Assembly: GCA_016180965.1 (NCBI GenBank)
Contig: JACPAF010000002.1
Span: 208,529 to 272,528, forward strand
Reading direction: 5' to 3'
Origin: Candidatus Aenigmatarchaeota archaeon
Lineage (GTDB): Archaea > Aenigmatarchaeota > Aenigmatarchaeia > JACPZZ01
Length of the DNA: 64,000 nt
Shown: positions 1 to 9,033 of the stretch, in pieces
Numbering within the stretch: the stretch's first letter is position 1
Layout of the letters: every line of letters begins with the position of its first letter
The notes under the pieces: generated by a model
What the model was told of the DNA's origin: nothing
Seen by the model: only the letters and a program-made list of their open reading frames with translations
The model's database searches: none
Program-made: the position numbers and the translations under genes

Positions 1-1
1 T

Positions 2-337
2 GCAGGCAGCTTGGCTGCTGTTGCTGCATTAGCTACTGCCAAAATACCGAAATATGAAAACGGCAAAGTTAATTATGACGAACGGTTCGGCGCTTTGCCA
101 ATAACTGCAATGCCTATAAGCGTCACAAGCGTAAAAGTGAATGGTAAATTGCTGTTAGACCCTTCCAAACCCGAAGAAAATGCGGCTGATGCGAGATTAA
201 CAGTTTCAATTAAAAACGACGGCAACATCTGCTCGCTGCAGAAAGGCGGCATTGAAGGGTTTACAGTGGAAGAATTGCATAAAATGCTGCAGACGGCCGG
301 CGAAAAACAAAAAGAATTGAGGGCAGTGTTTAAGTAA
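2..337 (+). CDS. rrp42: Exosome complex component Rrp42, C-terminal part (5' truncated by window edge)
   Basis: Frame is open to the left edge (AGSLAAVAALATAKIPKYENGKVNYDERFGALPITAMPISVTSVKVNGKLLLDPS...), typical of the RNase PH-fold Rrp42 C-terminus; followed by eL43 and RpoP as in archaeal operons. Confidence 0.85.
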   Translation, partial: AGSLAAVAALATAKIPKYENGKVNYDERFGALPITAMPISVTSVKVNGKLLLDPSKPEENAADARLTVSIKNDGNICSLQKGGIEGFTVEELHKMLQTAGEKQKELRAVFK

Positions 338-348
338 AGGCTGATAAT

Positions 349-741
349 ATGTCGAAGCGAACCAAAAGGATAGGATCCGCAGGACGTTACGGTGTGCGCT
401 TCGGCCAAAAAATAAGGAAAATTGTTTCCGACATCGAAGCCGTACAAAAGCTGGATCATCCATGCCCCTCATGCACCAAGAACGCAGTTGAAAGGGAAGC
501 GAGCGGTATATGGAAATGCAGGGTCTGCGGATGCGTTTTCGCGGGCGGCGCTTACAACCCTGCTTACGGTTCGGAGCGTACAATTTCCGCATTAACGGAA
601 AGCGAAAAGCCTTTCAAGAAGGAAGTCGAAATAGGAAAACCGAAAGCGAAACGGGACAAGTTTAAGGGCAAGGAGAAACCAAAACCCAAGCCGAAAGAGA
701 AAGTTGAACCTGAAAAAACCAAAAAGAGCAAAGGCAAGTAA
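349..741 (+). CDS. rpl37ae: Ribosomal protein eL43 (L37Ae) with long Lys/Pro/Glu-rich C-terminal tail
   Basis: RTKRIGSAGRYGVRFGQKIRK...CPSC...WKCRVCGCVFAGGAY zinc-binding core. Confidence 0.93.
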   Translation: MSKRTKRIGSAGRYGVRFGQKIRKIVSDIEAVQKLDHPCPSCTKNAVEREASGIWKCRVCGCVFAGGAYNPAYGSERTISALTESEKPFKKEVEIGKPKAKRDKFKGKEKPKPKPKEKVEPEKTKKSKGK

Positions 742-783
742 ATTAATAATATGTTTGACCAAAAATAGTGAGGAGATTTGATT

Positions 784-912
784 ATGTACAGATGCTTGAA
801 CTGCAAAAAAGAACTTGAAATTTCCGGTAAAAGGATAAGGTGTCCGTTCTGCGGTTTCAGGATTATAACAAAAATCGCGGCGGTATCTCCGAGACGCGTA
901 AGGGCTAGGTAA
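784..912 (+). CDS. rpoP: DNA-directed RNA polymerase subunit P (42 aa; absent from the supplied ORF track)
   Basis: Manual translation MYRCLNCKKELEISGKRIRCPFCGFRIITKIAAVSPRRVRAR*; CxxC...CPFCG ribbon; position between eL43 and prefoldin beta. Confidence 0.92.
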   Translation: MYRCLNCKKELEISGKRIRCPFCGFRIITKIAAVSPRRVRAR

Positions 913-917
913 TTGTC

Positions 918-1259
918 ATGGAAGTCAGCGAAGAAGTACGCGGTATGATAATGCAATTCCAGGCTTACCAGCAGCAATCCCAAATGATAATTGGACAGAA
1001 AGACGCCACTAAGGCGCAATTGATGGAAATTGACAAGACTTTGGAAGAACTTGAAAAAACCGGAGAGAAGGAGATATACAAGTCCGTGGGGCCCATATTG
1101 ATAAAAACGAACAGGGAAGGCATAAAAAAGGATTTGTCGGAAAAAAAAGAAATGCTCGAGCTGAGATTAAAAACCATGGACTCCGAAGACAAAAAAACCA
1201 AGGAAAAAATAAAGGATCTTCAGGAAAAAATACAAAGTTCGCTGGCTAAAAAACAATAA
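918..1259 (+). CDS. pfdB: Prefoldin subunit beta
   Basis: QFQAYQQQSQMIIGQK...KSVGPILIKTNREGIKKDLSEKKEMLELRLKTM coiled-coil/beta-hairpin pattern. Confidence 0.93.
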   Translation: MEVSEEVRGMIMQFQAYQQQSQMIIGQKDATKAQLMEIDKTLEELEKTGEKEIYKSVGPILIKTNREGIKKDLSEKKEMLELRLKTMDSEDKKTKEKIKDLQEKIQSSLAKKQ

Positions 1260-1275
1260 GTTTCATTATAGAAAA

Positions 1276-1557
1276 ATGGTACGAGAGTATGGTGTGTTGG
1301 AAATGTACGAACAGCTTCCCCAAATACTGCAATTACTGGAACAGGTCGCTTTAGACCGTACTGTGCCGAGAAACATACGAACATCAGCGGAACAAGTTAC
1401 GAACGAGATGAAAAACGAGAAAGAACCGATGGACTTGAGGGTTTCCACGGCCATACACATACTGGACGATGTTTCCAACGACCCGAACATACCGCTTTAC
1501 ACCAGGACGCAGATATGGAATATAGTGTCTATGCTTGAAAATTGCAGGCAGAACTAA
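1276..1557 (+). CDS. UPF0147 family protein
   Basis: LEQVALDRTVPRNIRTSAEQ...RVSTAIHILDDVSNDPNIPLYTRTQIWNIVSMLE. Confidence 0.88.
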   Translation: MVREYGVLEMYEQLPQILQLLEQVALDRTVPRNIRTSAEQVTNEMKNEKEPMDLRVSTAIHILDDVSNDPNIPLYTRTQIWNIVSMLENCRQN

Positions 1558-1610
1558 AGGATAGGTTTAAATTCATAAGAAGACAAAATTAGTTATCGGA
1601 AGCGGAACAA

Positions 1611-1949
1611 ATGGTCTTTGAAAAACTTTTTAAGAAAAAGGGCGACATCGGAACTACAGAATATATCGAAGTTGACAGCGAGTCCATGGATTCTTCCGCC
1701 GGAAAAATGTCAATCCGTGTTGAAACGTTAAATGATTTTAATGATACGGAAAGGATACAAAAATATTTGCGCGAAGGTTCTATAATACTGCTTAAAATCA
1801 AAAAATTAAGAGACCGCGATCTCGGCGAGTTAAAGCGATCAGTCGAAAAATTGCGAAGAACTGCTGGAGCGATTAACGGCGACATCGCAGGCGTCGAGGA
1901 AGATTGGTTAATAGTCTGCCCGCAGTACGCGAAAGTGCACCGCGGTTAG
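1611..1949 (+). CDS. sepF: SepF-like cell division protein
   Basis: YIEVDSE...RVETLNDFNDTERIQKYLREGSIILLKIKKLRDRDLGELKRSVEKLRRTAGAINGDIAGVEEDWLIVCPQYAKVHR. Confidence 0.88.
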   Translation: MVFEKLFKKKGDIGTTEYIEVDSESMDSSAGKMSIRVETLNDFNDTERIQKYLREGSIILLKIKKLRDRDLGELKRSVEKLRRTAGAINGDIAGVEEDWLIVCPQYAKVHRG

Positions 1950-1953
1950 AAAT

Positions 1954-1969
1954 AAAAAATTAATTTTTT
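1954..1969. terminator. AT-rich palindrome between convergent genes, possible bidirectional terminator
   Basis: AAAAAATTAATTTTTT followed by further T residues, between the sepF stop and the 3' end of the minus-strand ORF at 1988. Confidence 0.45.
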
Positions 1970-1987
1970 TTAATGTTTGATACAATA

Positions 1988-2653
1988 TTAATTATTGTTT
2001 CTTCCAGTTAGAAAATCGACTCCGCCATTACCCAGTTCTGAGCCGCCTTCCCCATAAACACGCTGTATCAGGGGTTTGCTTTTATTCATCACCATCGGGT
2101 TCAAATCGATAACAGATTCCAGTACAGGCACCTCATGGCCGTTGATCATGTGATTCACGAAGCCATTGAGGCGTATCCTTGCCAGGTCACCTGCAACTAC
2201 ATAATCAGGCAATTTATCCAACATTATATGGTGAGTTCTCGCCGCCAGCTCCAAATCGTCCGTTATCAGCAAAACCTCCTCCTCTTGTGTGTATCTGGCC
2301 ATGTCAACAGCAGGTCCGCGGCGTGCAGAAGTTTTGGATGCGGCCTGTCTGGTGATTTCGAACTTCTCTACACGCTGGCCTTCCCAAAATCTTATAACTC
2401 CATAATAACCTGTAAAAGGGTCGTCCGGCGACATTTCTCCCCTTTCAACATAAACTCCCATAGAACGATAATCGATACCTTTTATCGGCATCTTGGTCGT
2501 CTTTTTGTAGGATGCAGCTGTCAATTCCTGCTCAAGCAAGTTCCAGCGCTTTTCGATTTCCTTTTCGTATCTATCAACATCGGACAATGTGGGGAACTCG
2601 CCCTTCTTTACCCTGGGCGTAAACCTGTTTGCATACACGCACAGATCTGGCAT
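1988..2653 (-). CDS. Uncharacterised protein, candidate member 1 of tandem paralogous family
   Basis: N-term YANRFTPRVKKGEFP...EIEKRWNLLEQEL; C-term ARTHHIMLDKLPDYVVAGDLARIRL; similar to the next four ORFs. Confidence 0.8.
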   Translation of the reverse strand: MPDLCVYANRFTPRVKKGEFPTLSDVDRYEKEIEKRWNLLEQELTAASYKKTTKMPIKGIDYRSMGVYVERGEMSPDDPFTGYYGVIRFWEGQRVEKFEITRQAASKTSARRGPAVDMARYTQEEEVLLITDDLELAARTHHIMLDKLPDYVVAGDLARIRLNGFVNHMINGHEVPVLESVIDLNPMVMNKSKPLIQRVYGEGGSELGNGGVDFLTGRNNN

Positions 2654-2701
2654 GATATCTCATAATGTGGATAGGCTTATATGCTGCTGTTTTGACCGGT
2701 T

Positions 2702-3349
2702 TTAACCGAATCGGACTCGGGACACAACCGTCGTTTTCCCGATGAACGGCTCATCGTTGTATAGGATATAAAATTCATTTCTCTCGTTCGCTGTTATATT
2801 TAGCCGTTTTGGTTTTCCCGTTAATATGCCATCCGGAAGTCCAGTTTCCAATATTTCCATAATGTCCTGGCAAAATTCTTCGGTGTTGGATATCAAATAT
2901 ATCTCCATTTCAGAATAAGTTAAAGGCTTTTTACCCGGAATTATCACACTTTCGCTGCTTAAATGGGTTGCGAGCAGGTATGTTTTGTCGGATTTCTTTT
3001 CAGGGCACCCATTAAGCTGCGGATCGCTTCCATAAGCGTCCATCAATGGCCCGATTTGTTTCAGATCCCCGGTAGTGTCCATTGAAATGGAAGTTATAAC
3101 AGGCGTCCACAATGTTCCAGTTTCCACGCTGAGGCCCCGGCCGGTATAACCGGTTTCGTGGGATTTTACATTGCGCTCTTTTGCAGACCTGCTTACATAA
3201 CCCTGAAGTTCGCAAAATCTCTGGCTTATTTCTTCATCAAAAACCATGGCTGCCCATATTTTTGGCCGCCCGCTCTTGAATGCAACAGGCTCAAATCGAC
3301 GGGCATAAGTATAGAGATCCGTTTTGTCGACGTTATCATACGCCTGCAT
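2702..3349 (-). CDS. Uncharacterised protein, candidate member 2 of tandem paralogous family
   Basis: YARRFEPVAFKSGRP...EEISQRFCELQGY; CQDIMEILETGLPDGILTGKPKRLNI. Confidence 0.8.
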   Translation of the reverse strand: MQAYDNVDKTDLYTYARRFEPVAFKSGRPKIWAAMVFDEEISQRFCELQGYVSRSAKERNVKSHETGYTGRGLSVETGTLWTPVITSISMDTTGDLKQIGPLMDAYGSDPQLNGCPEKKSDKTYLLATHLSSESVIIPGKKPLTYSEMEIYLISNTEEFCQDIMEILETGLPDGILTGKPKRLNITANERNEFYILYNDEPFIGKTTVVSRVRFG

Positions 3350-3395
3350 AATAAATTATGAAAAATTAAAGATTTAAGAGTCTGACAAACGAAAA

Positions 3396-3908
3396 TCAAA
3401 ACCTTTCCGCAGTTCTTATTGAAAAACCTTCTTCCATATCCACGGAATGAAAACGCCAAGCTTTTCCAACTACAATCCCAGGAGGCAAACCAGCTTCCAT
3501 AATTTCCCGCACATCATTTACAACATTGCCGTATTCTTTCACTGAAAAAATAATTTCCATTTCGCGGTCAAAACCGCAGCCCTTCCCGCTGATAACATGA
3601 ATCGCATCGTAGACCGCAACAAGGCCGTAACTTTTTTCGGGTGAAATTAAACCATTACGCTCTGGTCGCAGGAACCCCCCTTCGCCGTGTTTCCACAAAT
3701 CCATCCCATTTACAATTTCACAACTATCCTTGCAATTGGACCTGTCCGCTATCATATCCAAATATCCCTGCAGCTGGTCCCATCTCATGTCCATTTCATA
3801 CCCGAACCTGCGCACAATATCCGGATTTGCAAATCGCGCGCCGATTGAAGGCTTCGGAGAAAATGTTGCTGAATAAGTGTGCAATTTTCCTCTCAGAGGC
3901 TCTCGCAT
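3396..3908 (-). CDS. Uncharacterised protein, candidate member 3 of tandem paralogous family
   Basis: YSATFSPKPSIGARF...YEMDMRWDQLQGYL; VVNDVREIMEAGLPPGIVVGKAWRFHS. Confidence 0.8.
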   Translation of the reverse strand: MREPLRGKLHTYSATFSPKPSIGARFANPDIVRRFGYEMDMRWDQLQGYLDMIADRSNCKDSCEIVNGMDLWKHGEGGFLRPERNGLISPEKSYGLVAVYDAIHVISGKGCGFDREMEIIFSVKEYGNVVNDVREIMEAGLPPGIVVGKAWRFHSVDMEEGFSIRTAERF

Positions 3909-3947
3909 TGCTATCGTTAGTTATGATGAAAATTAAAGGTTAAATAA

Positions 3948-4418
3948 TTATGCAACAACCGCTGATAATAACTCGGCTTCCAGTCCCTTGCCTATATGAC
4001 TGTCATAAGCAATGGCAAGCTCACATCCGATTAAAACGGGAAATAAAATTTCCGAGCTGCCAACCTTGCGCGCGTTTTTCATAGGCAATCCTAATTCTTG
4101 TCCAACCCACCTTATGTGATCCTCATCGAAAGAGCCTACGGCCACATCATACTGTGCGACCCATAAACCGTTAACGGGCGGTTTTTCGTTGAGGAAAAAC
4201 ATTCCAGCTGTATAAATGTCTCTTTTTGGCGTGGTTCCGGAAAAAGTATAAACGCCTAGACGTTCTTGGGCAACAGGCTTATTCTTAGGCGCCAGATTAA
4301 AAACTTTCCCAATCCGTTCCTGCATCTCTTCCCAATATTCTGAAAAGCCGGCATCAGAGTTAATTTTTTTCGAAGGTGCAAAACTCGCGGAATATGTGGG
4401 AAGAAATACCGCGGGCAT
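3948..4418 (-). CDS. Uncharacterised protein, candidate member 4 of tandem paralogous family
   Basis: YSASFAPSKKINSDAGF...WEEMQERIGKVF; IRWVGQELGLPMKNARKV. Confidence 0.75.
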   Translation of the reverse strand: MPAVFLPTYSASFAPSKKINSDAGFSEYWEEMQERIGKVFNLAPKNKPVAQERLGVYTFSGTTPKRDIYTAGMFFLNEKPPVNGLWVAQYDVAVGSFDEDHIRWVGQELGLPMKNARKVGSSEILFPVLIGCELAIAYDSHIGKGLEAELLSAVVA

Positions 4419-4442
4419 GAGAAATAATAATATCTTAGAAAT

Positions 4443-4886
4443 TTAAACTAGTTTCCTGCGTTTCGAAGCGATGGCGTATAGGTCTTCAATTATCTGAAGG
4501 GTAAGGTTATCCGTATCGCCTGCGCGAATCCAGCTTGGCAATTCGGTTTCCATGCTTTCCCTCACCTCATCGACAAATCCCGAGTCGCCGGAAAAAACTC
4601 CGATTTCAACGCCGCCGGTTTCCTTGTCGGAAACGTTAAGAACACTCAGAAGATAGGGATCGCGGGCGCCTGTAAGGCCAACAACAACATGCACCCCGCC
4701 GTTTTGTTCAACCAGACGGCCGGCGCTCCAGTAGACAGGCTCTGTCCTATTATTCACCATGTAAACCACTCTCGTTAACCTTTTACCAACTTGTGTTTGA
4801 AAGTTATCGCCAGACCTGATGATGTCGCGAGAACCAGCTGTGTAAAGAACAGGCACAAGTTTTTTCAGATAAACAGACATTACCAT
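4443..4886 (-). CDS. Uncharacterised protein, candidate member 5 of tandem paralogous family (most divergent)
   Basis: YLKKLVPVLYTAGSRDIIRSG...; FVDEVRESMETELPSWIRAGDTDNLTLQ. Confidence 0.72.
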   Translation of the reverse strand: MVMSVYLKKLVPVLYTAGSRDIIRSGDNFQTQVGKRLTRVVYMVNNRTEPVYWSAGRLVEQNGGVHVVVGLTGARDPYLLSVLNVSDKETGGVEIGVFSGDSGFVDEVRESMETELPSWIRAGDTDNLTLQIIEDLYAIASKRRKLV

Positions 4887-4933
4887 TGCAATAATTGCAA
4901 AAATAAAAATATAAACTACACGGTTAAATTTTT

Positions 4934-6802
4934 TTATTTCAGCCTTATCGCGTCAAGCACACGAGGAGCGATTGCATCGCATTTAAACATTTTATGCAGT
5001 GTTTTTGTGAAATCGTTCGCTTTCGAAGGGTCCAGGTGGCACAAGATTATGCGTTCCGGACGCGAGCGGAGCTTGTAAATGAAATTTATTAGTTTGGCGC
5101 GATCAGAATGCCCGGACAAACCTTCGACTGTATCGACTTCCATGTTTATTTTCAACGTAGTTGTTTTCCCGTTTTCCGTCTGAATTGGCAGTTCGCGCCA
5201 GCCTTTTTGTATCCTGTTGCCCAATGTTCCCGCTCCTTGGTAGCCGACGAACAGCAAACCGTTTTTCGGATCCTCGGCAAACGCCTTAAGATATTCCACG
5301 GCCGGGCCGCCTATCAGCATTCCGGACGTTGCGATCACGACACAAGGCTCTTTCGAGTTCATAACTTCCTCGCGCTCTTTCTGCGATGCAACGCGCTTGA
5401 ATATCGGAGACAAGAACGGGTTGCCGCCTTCGTGGAAAGTTTTTTTCTGTATTTCACGCGACATGAATTCAGGATAGACTGTGTAAACTGCGGCGGCGTC
5501 CCATAGCATACCGTCCAGATAGATCGGATAGTTAAAATTATTTTCCTGCAATATTACCATCAGCTCTTGCGCACGCTCTACTGCGAATGACGGTATCAAT
5601 GCTTTACCGCCGCGTTCCATGACTTTGCCAACCTTTGTCATCAAGGATTGTTCCGCGTCCAAACGGCTCGGCAGAACGTCATTCATTCCTCCGTAGGTTG
5701 ATTCTATAATCAATGTTTCCACCCTCGCGAAATCCGTCGAAGCCTGTTCGAAGACGCGGGATTTTTCATAACGCAGATCGCCTGTGTATAAAATGTTGTA
5801 CAATCCGTCGCCGATGTGCAAATGGACCAGAGCAGAACCAAGCAAGTGGCCGGCGTTTTGTAAAGTTAAACGAATGTCGGGCGTTATGTCGGAGACCTCG
5901 CCATAATCAAGCGTGATGCAGTGTTTTACAGCCTCTTTAACTCCTTTGCTTGTGTAGGGAACGAAACGGCCTTCGCGCTGGCAGACATCTATGTAATCGA
6001 GACATAACATTACCATCAAATCACGCGTAGGCGCGGTCGTGTATAACGGGCCTTTGAAACCCTGTTCGTACAAAAACGGCACCATTCCAGAATGGTCGAG
6101 GTGTGCGTGGCTCAATACGACGGCGTCGAGTTTTGCTATGTCAAATTCCGGCGCGTTGAAATAAGGATACTGGTTTGAAGAAACGTCGGCGCCGCAATCC
6201 ATTAAAATGTTTGATTCAGGCGTTTGGATCAACCCGCACGAGCGCCCGACTTCGCGATAACCGCCTAATGCCGATAAACGAATCCACTGCTCGCCGGGTT
6301 TTTTCGGCGCGTGTATGCGCATGCCGACCTTGTTCAAAAATTCTTTCCTGTATTTTGTTTCAGAGTGCAATGTTTTTCTTACGGAAGAAACGATATCAGA
6401 TTTTAAGATCGGCGCGCGCTCGACCTGGGGAGACCAAAAGACGGTTGATTTAATCGTGCGGAGTGTTTCGCCTCCTTTGCCGATGACTAAACCCGGCTTT
6501 TCAGCCTCGATGATTACTTTCCCCATTTCAGGTTCAAAATAAATGTCGCGTATCTTCGCGTCTTCGGGCACGATTTCCTTTATTTTCACGGAAGCGGATT
6601 CCATTTCCATTGTTATGGACAAATCAGGGCGCACTTCAATACGCTTCTTCAATTCATCCACTAATTTCCTAACTGCCGCGCCGTTCTGCGTGTAAAAATC
6701 CTTACTCTTGGTGTAAATAACTATTTCCGAGCCTTCGAAGGATATGTCCGATATTTCCGCCTCCGGCGGAAGGCCGCTTTTTATTTTTTCAAATATTTCC
6801 AT
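4934..6802 (-). CDS. fttA: KH-domain beta-CASP ribonuclease / transcription termination factor FttA (aCPSF1)
   Basis: KH domains (GKVIIEAEKPGLVIGKGGETL), metallo-beta-lactamase HAHLDHSG, beta-CASP motifs (IESTYGG, GLSGHSDR). Confidence 0.95.
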   Translation of the reverse strand: MEIFEKIKSGLPPEAEISDISFEGSEIVIYTKSKDFYTQNGAAVRKLVDELKKRIEVRPDLSITMEMESASVKIKEIVPEDAKIRDIYFEPEMGKVIIEAEKPGLVIGKGGETLRTIKSTVFWSPQVERAPILKSDIVSSVRKTLHSETKYRKEFLNKVGMRIHAPKKPGEQWIRLSALGGYREVGRSCGLIQTPESNILMDCGADVSSNQYPYFNAPEFDIAKLDAVVLSHAHLDHSGMVPFLYEQGFKGPLYTTAPTRDLMVMLCLDYIDVCQREGRFVPYTSKGVKEAVKHCITLDYGEVSDITPDIRLTLQNAGHLLGSALVHLHIGDGLYNILYTGDLRYEKSRVFEQASTDFARVETLIIESTYGGMNDVLPSRLDAEQSLMTKVGKVMERGGKALIPSFAVERAQELMVILQENNFNYPIYLDGMLWDAAAVYTVYPEFMSREIQKKTFHEGGNPFLSPIFKRVASQKEREEVMNSKEPCVVIATSGMLIGGPAVEYLKAFAEDPKNGLLFVGYQGAGTLGNRIQKGWRELPIQTENGKTTTLKINMEVDTVEGLSGHSDRAKLINFIYKLRSRPERIILCHLDPSKANDFTKTLHKMFKCDAIAPRVLDAIRLK

Positions 6803-6926
6803 ATATTATTCCTATTCCAACAATTTTTTTCTTTGAAACGCAATCCGTAGATTTCTCAAACATGCACGTTAAAAATGAATGGGCTCATGCGTTCCACAAA
6901 AGACCTTACAAAGGCCGTTAAAATTT

Positions 6927-7550
6927 TTAATTACCCAAATCTTCCCTTATTTTACTGATCCCGTCGCTCTTGATTATCATGATATCGATGCCTTTACCGC
7001 CGGATCCTATGTCACGTTCTATTGCGGCCTTTATTGCACGCACGGCAAGCTTCGCGCCTTCGTCCGTTGTAATGTTCTGTTTGTAATTGTCTTCCAATAC
7101 ACCAAGCGCATACGGTGAACCGGAACCCGTGGAGAAGAATTTTTTCTCTTCGTCATAAGCGCCTAGCGCATCCATCGGATAAATAACTCCGCCCTTCGCA
7201 TCAACGCCCCCCAATATCAATTGGACCATGTAAGGCGCGTAAGACCATCGGCCTCCCTGCAATATGTTTGACAATAATGTGGCCGCACCGCGGACTGTTA
7301 ACGGCCTTTGGTTTTGTATCTTGAATAATTTCAATTCCGCGCGGACGTACCTTACTAAGGCTTGTGCGTCGCCTGCAGCGCCGGCTATAGTCAATCCTAT
7401 TGTGTCGTCAACTTCGTAAACTTTTTCGGATTCCTTGGAAGCTATCAAATAACCCATGGTGGATTTCTTTTCCGCTGCCATTATAACGCCGTCTTTGCAA
7501 ACTATGCCGACGGTCGTAGTTCCTGTTTTTAAAATCTGTATTTCAGTCAT
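6927..7550 (-). CDS. psmB: Proteasome subunit beta
   Basis: Short propeptide then TTTVGIVCKDGVIMAAEKKSTMGYLIASK; GAAGDAQALVRYVRAEL; GSGSPYALGVLE. Confidence 0.95.
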   Translation of the reverse strand: MTEIQILKTGTTTVGIVCKDGVIMAAEKKSTMGYLIASKESEKVYEVDDTIGLTIAGAAGDAQALVRYVRAELKLFKIQNQRPLTVRGAATLLSNILQGGRWSYAPYMVQLILGGVDAKGGVIYPMDALGAYDEEKKFFSTGSGSPYALGVLEDNYKQNITTDEGAKLAVRAIKAAIERDIGSGGKGIDIMIIKSDGISKIREDLGN

Positions 7551-7733
7551 TTCAAAACACGTTTAATTCGTAAATATTATTTTATTGGCTTTTATAATTT
7601 TTATTTAATTTTATTACTTCCCGCCGCGTTACGCAATATATTATTCCAAATGTAGGATAACGCTAGCAGAAATTCAAAACCAACTTACCTATGTATAGCA
7701 TATTGTATTTAAATAGCTATTGGTCAGTCTGGC

Positions 7734-8045
7734 TCAAATGCGCCTTCCTTGATCATATTTTTTCGACCAATCCGCTCCGATGCTGCGTTTAATCATATCT
7801 GCGGCATTTTCTAAACCAATAATTTCGCCGGTACTGGCTTTGTATATCTGTGCTTGGCCGCCTATGGTGTCTGCTATTCCAACCCACCTGTCGCCTTCTA
7901 AGTAAGCTTCGACCAAAGTTTTATTAGGCAATGTAGGTTTATCCGGATCCAGTCCGTCGAAACGGAATCGTGAACCGTGTCCGGAAGCCATTACCTGAAA
8001 GTCTTTCATTCCAGTTACTTCGTACAGAGTTGCAATTTTAGCCAT
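7734..8045 (-). CDS. Hypothetical protein (103 aa)
   Basis: ORF with plausible composition; no family recognised. Confidence 0.55.
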   Translation of the reverse strand: MAKIATLYEVTGMKDFQVMASGHGSRFRFDGLDPDKPTLPNKTLVEAYLEGDRWVGIADTIGGQAQIYKASTGEIIGLENAADMIKRSIGADWSKKYDQGRRI

Positions 8046-8138
8046 GATGCAACCTTACTACTAAAATTATTTAAACACGACCTCTTTATAAACAAATCCT
8101 GAGTTCGGATAAAAAAGCATTTTAATATCACATCACAA

Positions 8139-8537
8139 TTGATTATTGATCTCATGGACAAAGTAGTTCATTTTGAAATTCCCGCAGATGACGTCGAAAG
8201 GGCGCAGAAATTCTATAAAACTGTTTTTGGGTGGGGCATCATGAATGTGGCTGGGATGAATTATACATTAGTCACGACAACCGAAACTGGCGAGGACAGG
8301 ATGCCGAAACAATCTGGGGCTATTAACGGCGGCATGATGAAGCGCAGCGGTCCGATAAAATCTCCGGTGATAACTATCGGTGTTGCGGATGTGAGCGAAG
8401 CTGTGAAGAAAATAAAAAGCAACGGCGGCAAAATTATCATGGACAAGTTTAAAGTCGGCGATATAGGCTTCTCTGCCTACGTGGAAGACACGGAAGGCAA
8501 TCTTATAGGAATTTGGGAAGACATAAAAGGGGGATGA
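8139..8537 (+). CDS. VOC-family (glyoxalase/bleomycin resistance-like) protein
   Basis: VVHFEIPADDVERAQKFYKTVFGWG...ISVVDTEGN-like ending SAYVEDTEGNLIGIWED. Confidence 0.88.
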   Translation: MIIDLMDKVVHFEIPADDVERAQKFYKTVFGWGIMNVAGMNYTLVTTTETGEDRMPKQSGAINGGMMKRSGPIKSPVITIGVADVSEAVKKIKSNGGKIIMDKFKVGDIGFSAYVEDTEGNLIGIWEDIKGG

Positions 8538-8541
8538 AAAA

Positions 8542-8964
8542 ATGGTATTAGGAAGCGCAGGATTAGTTCCTATCGTCGTCTCTGCAATTGCGAGCATGAT
8601 AATAGGAATGATTTGGTATTCGCCAATGCTCTTTGGCAAATCGTGGATGAATGAGATGAAAATGAATGCGAAGAAAATGCTTTCTATGAAAAAGAGCGGC
8701 GGCATAAACAAAGCTTACATGCTAAGCTTTGCAGGGTCGCTTTTGACAGCTTACGTGCTAGGGTATTTTGTAAACCTTCTCGGGGCTAACACAGCCATGG
8801 GCGGGGCCGCAGTGGGATTCTGGGCATGGCTCGGATTTGTCGTCACTACAAACTCCAGCGGGGTCTTGTATGAAGGCAAATCTGCGAAGTCGTATTACAT
8901 AGGCGCAGCACACCAACTTGTGAACATGATGGTAATGGGCGCCATAGTAGGCATGTGGGTTTGA
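8542..8964 (+). CDS. DUF1761-type small membrane protein
   Basis: VVSAIASMIIGMIWYSPMLFGKSWM plus further TM segments. Confidence 0.75.
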   Translation: MVLGSAGLVPIVVSAIASMIIGMIWYSPMLFGKSWMNEMKMNAKKMLSMKKSGGINKAYMLSFAGSLLTAYVLGYFVNLLGANTAMGGAAVGFWAWLGFVVTTNSSGVLYEGKSAKSYYIGAAHQLVNMMVMGAIVGMWV

Positions 8965-8968
8965 AGTT

Positions 8969-9003
8969 TTTTGGGGTTTCGAAAGGAATTTTGGACCCCA
9001 AAA
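8969..9003 (+). terminator. Inverted repeat downstream of the DUF1761-like gene
   Basis: TTTTGGGGT ... ACCCCAAAA: 9-bp perfect stem, 17-nt loop, AT-rich follow-on. Confidence 0.4.
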
Positions 9004-9033
9004 TAATTTATTTTTTACTACAAGGGGATTTTT

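Noticed and set aside
564-1019. 151-aa minus-strand ORF opposite eL43/rpoP/pfdB
   Set aside because: Covers three conserved genes on the other strand; no motif support.
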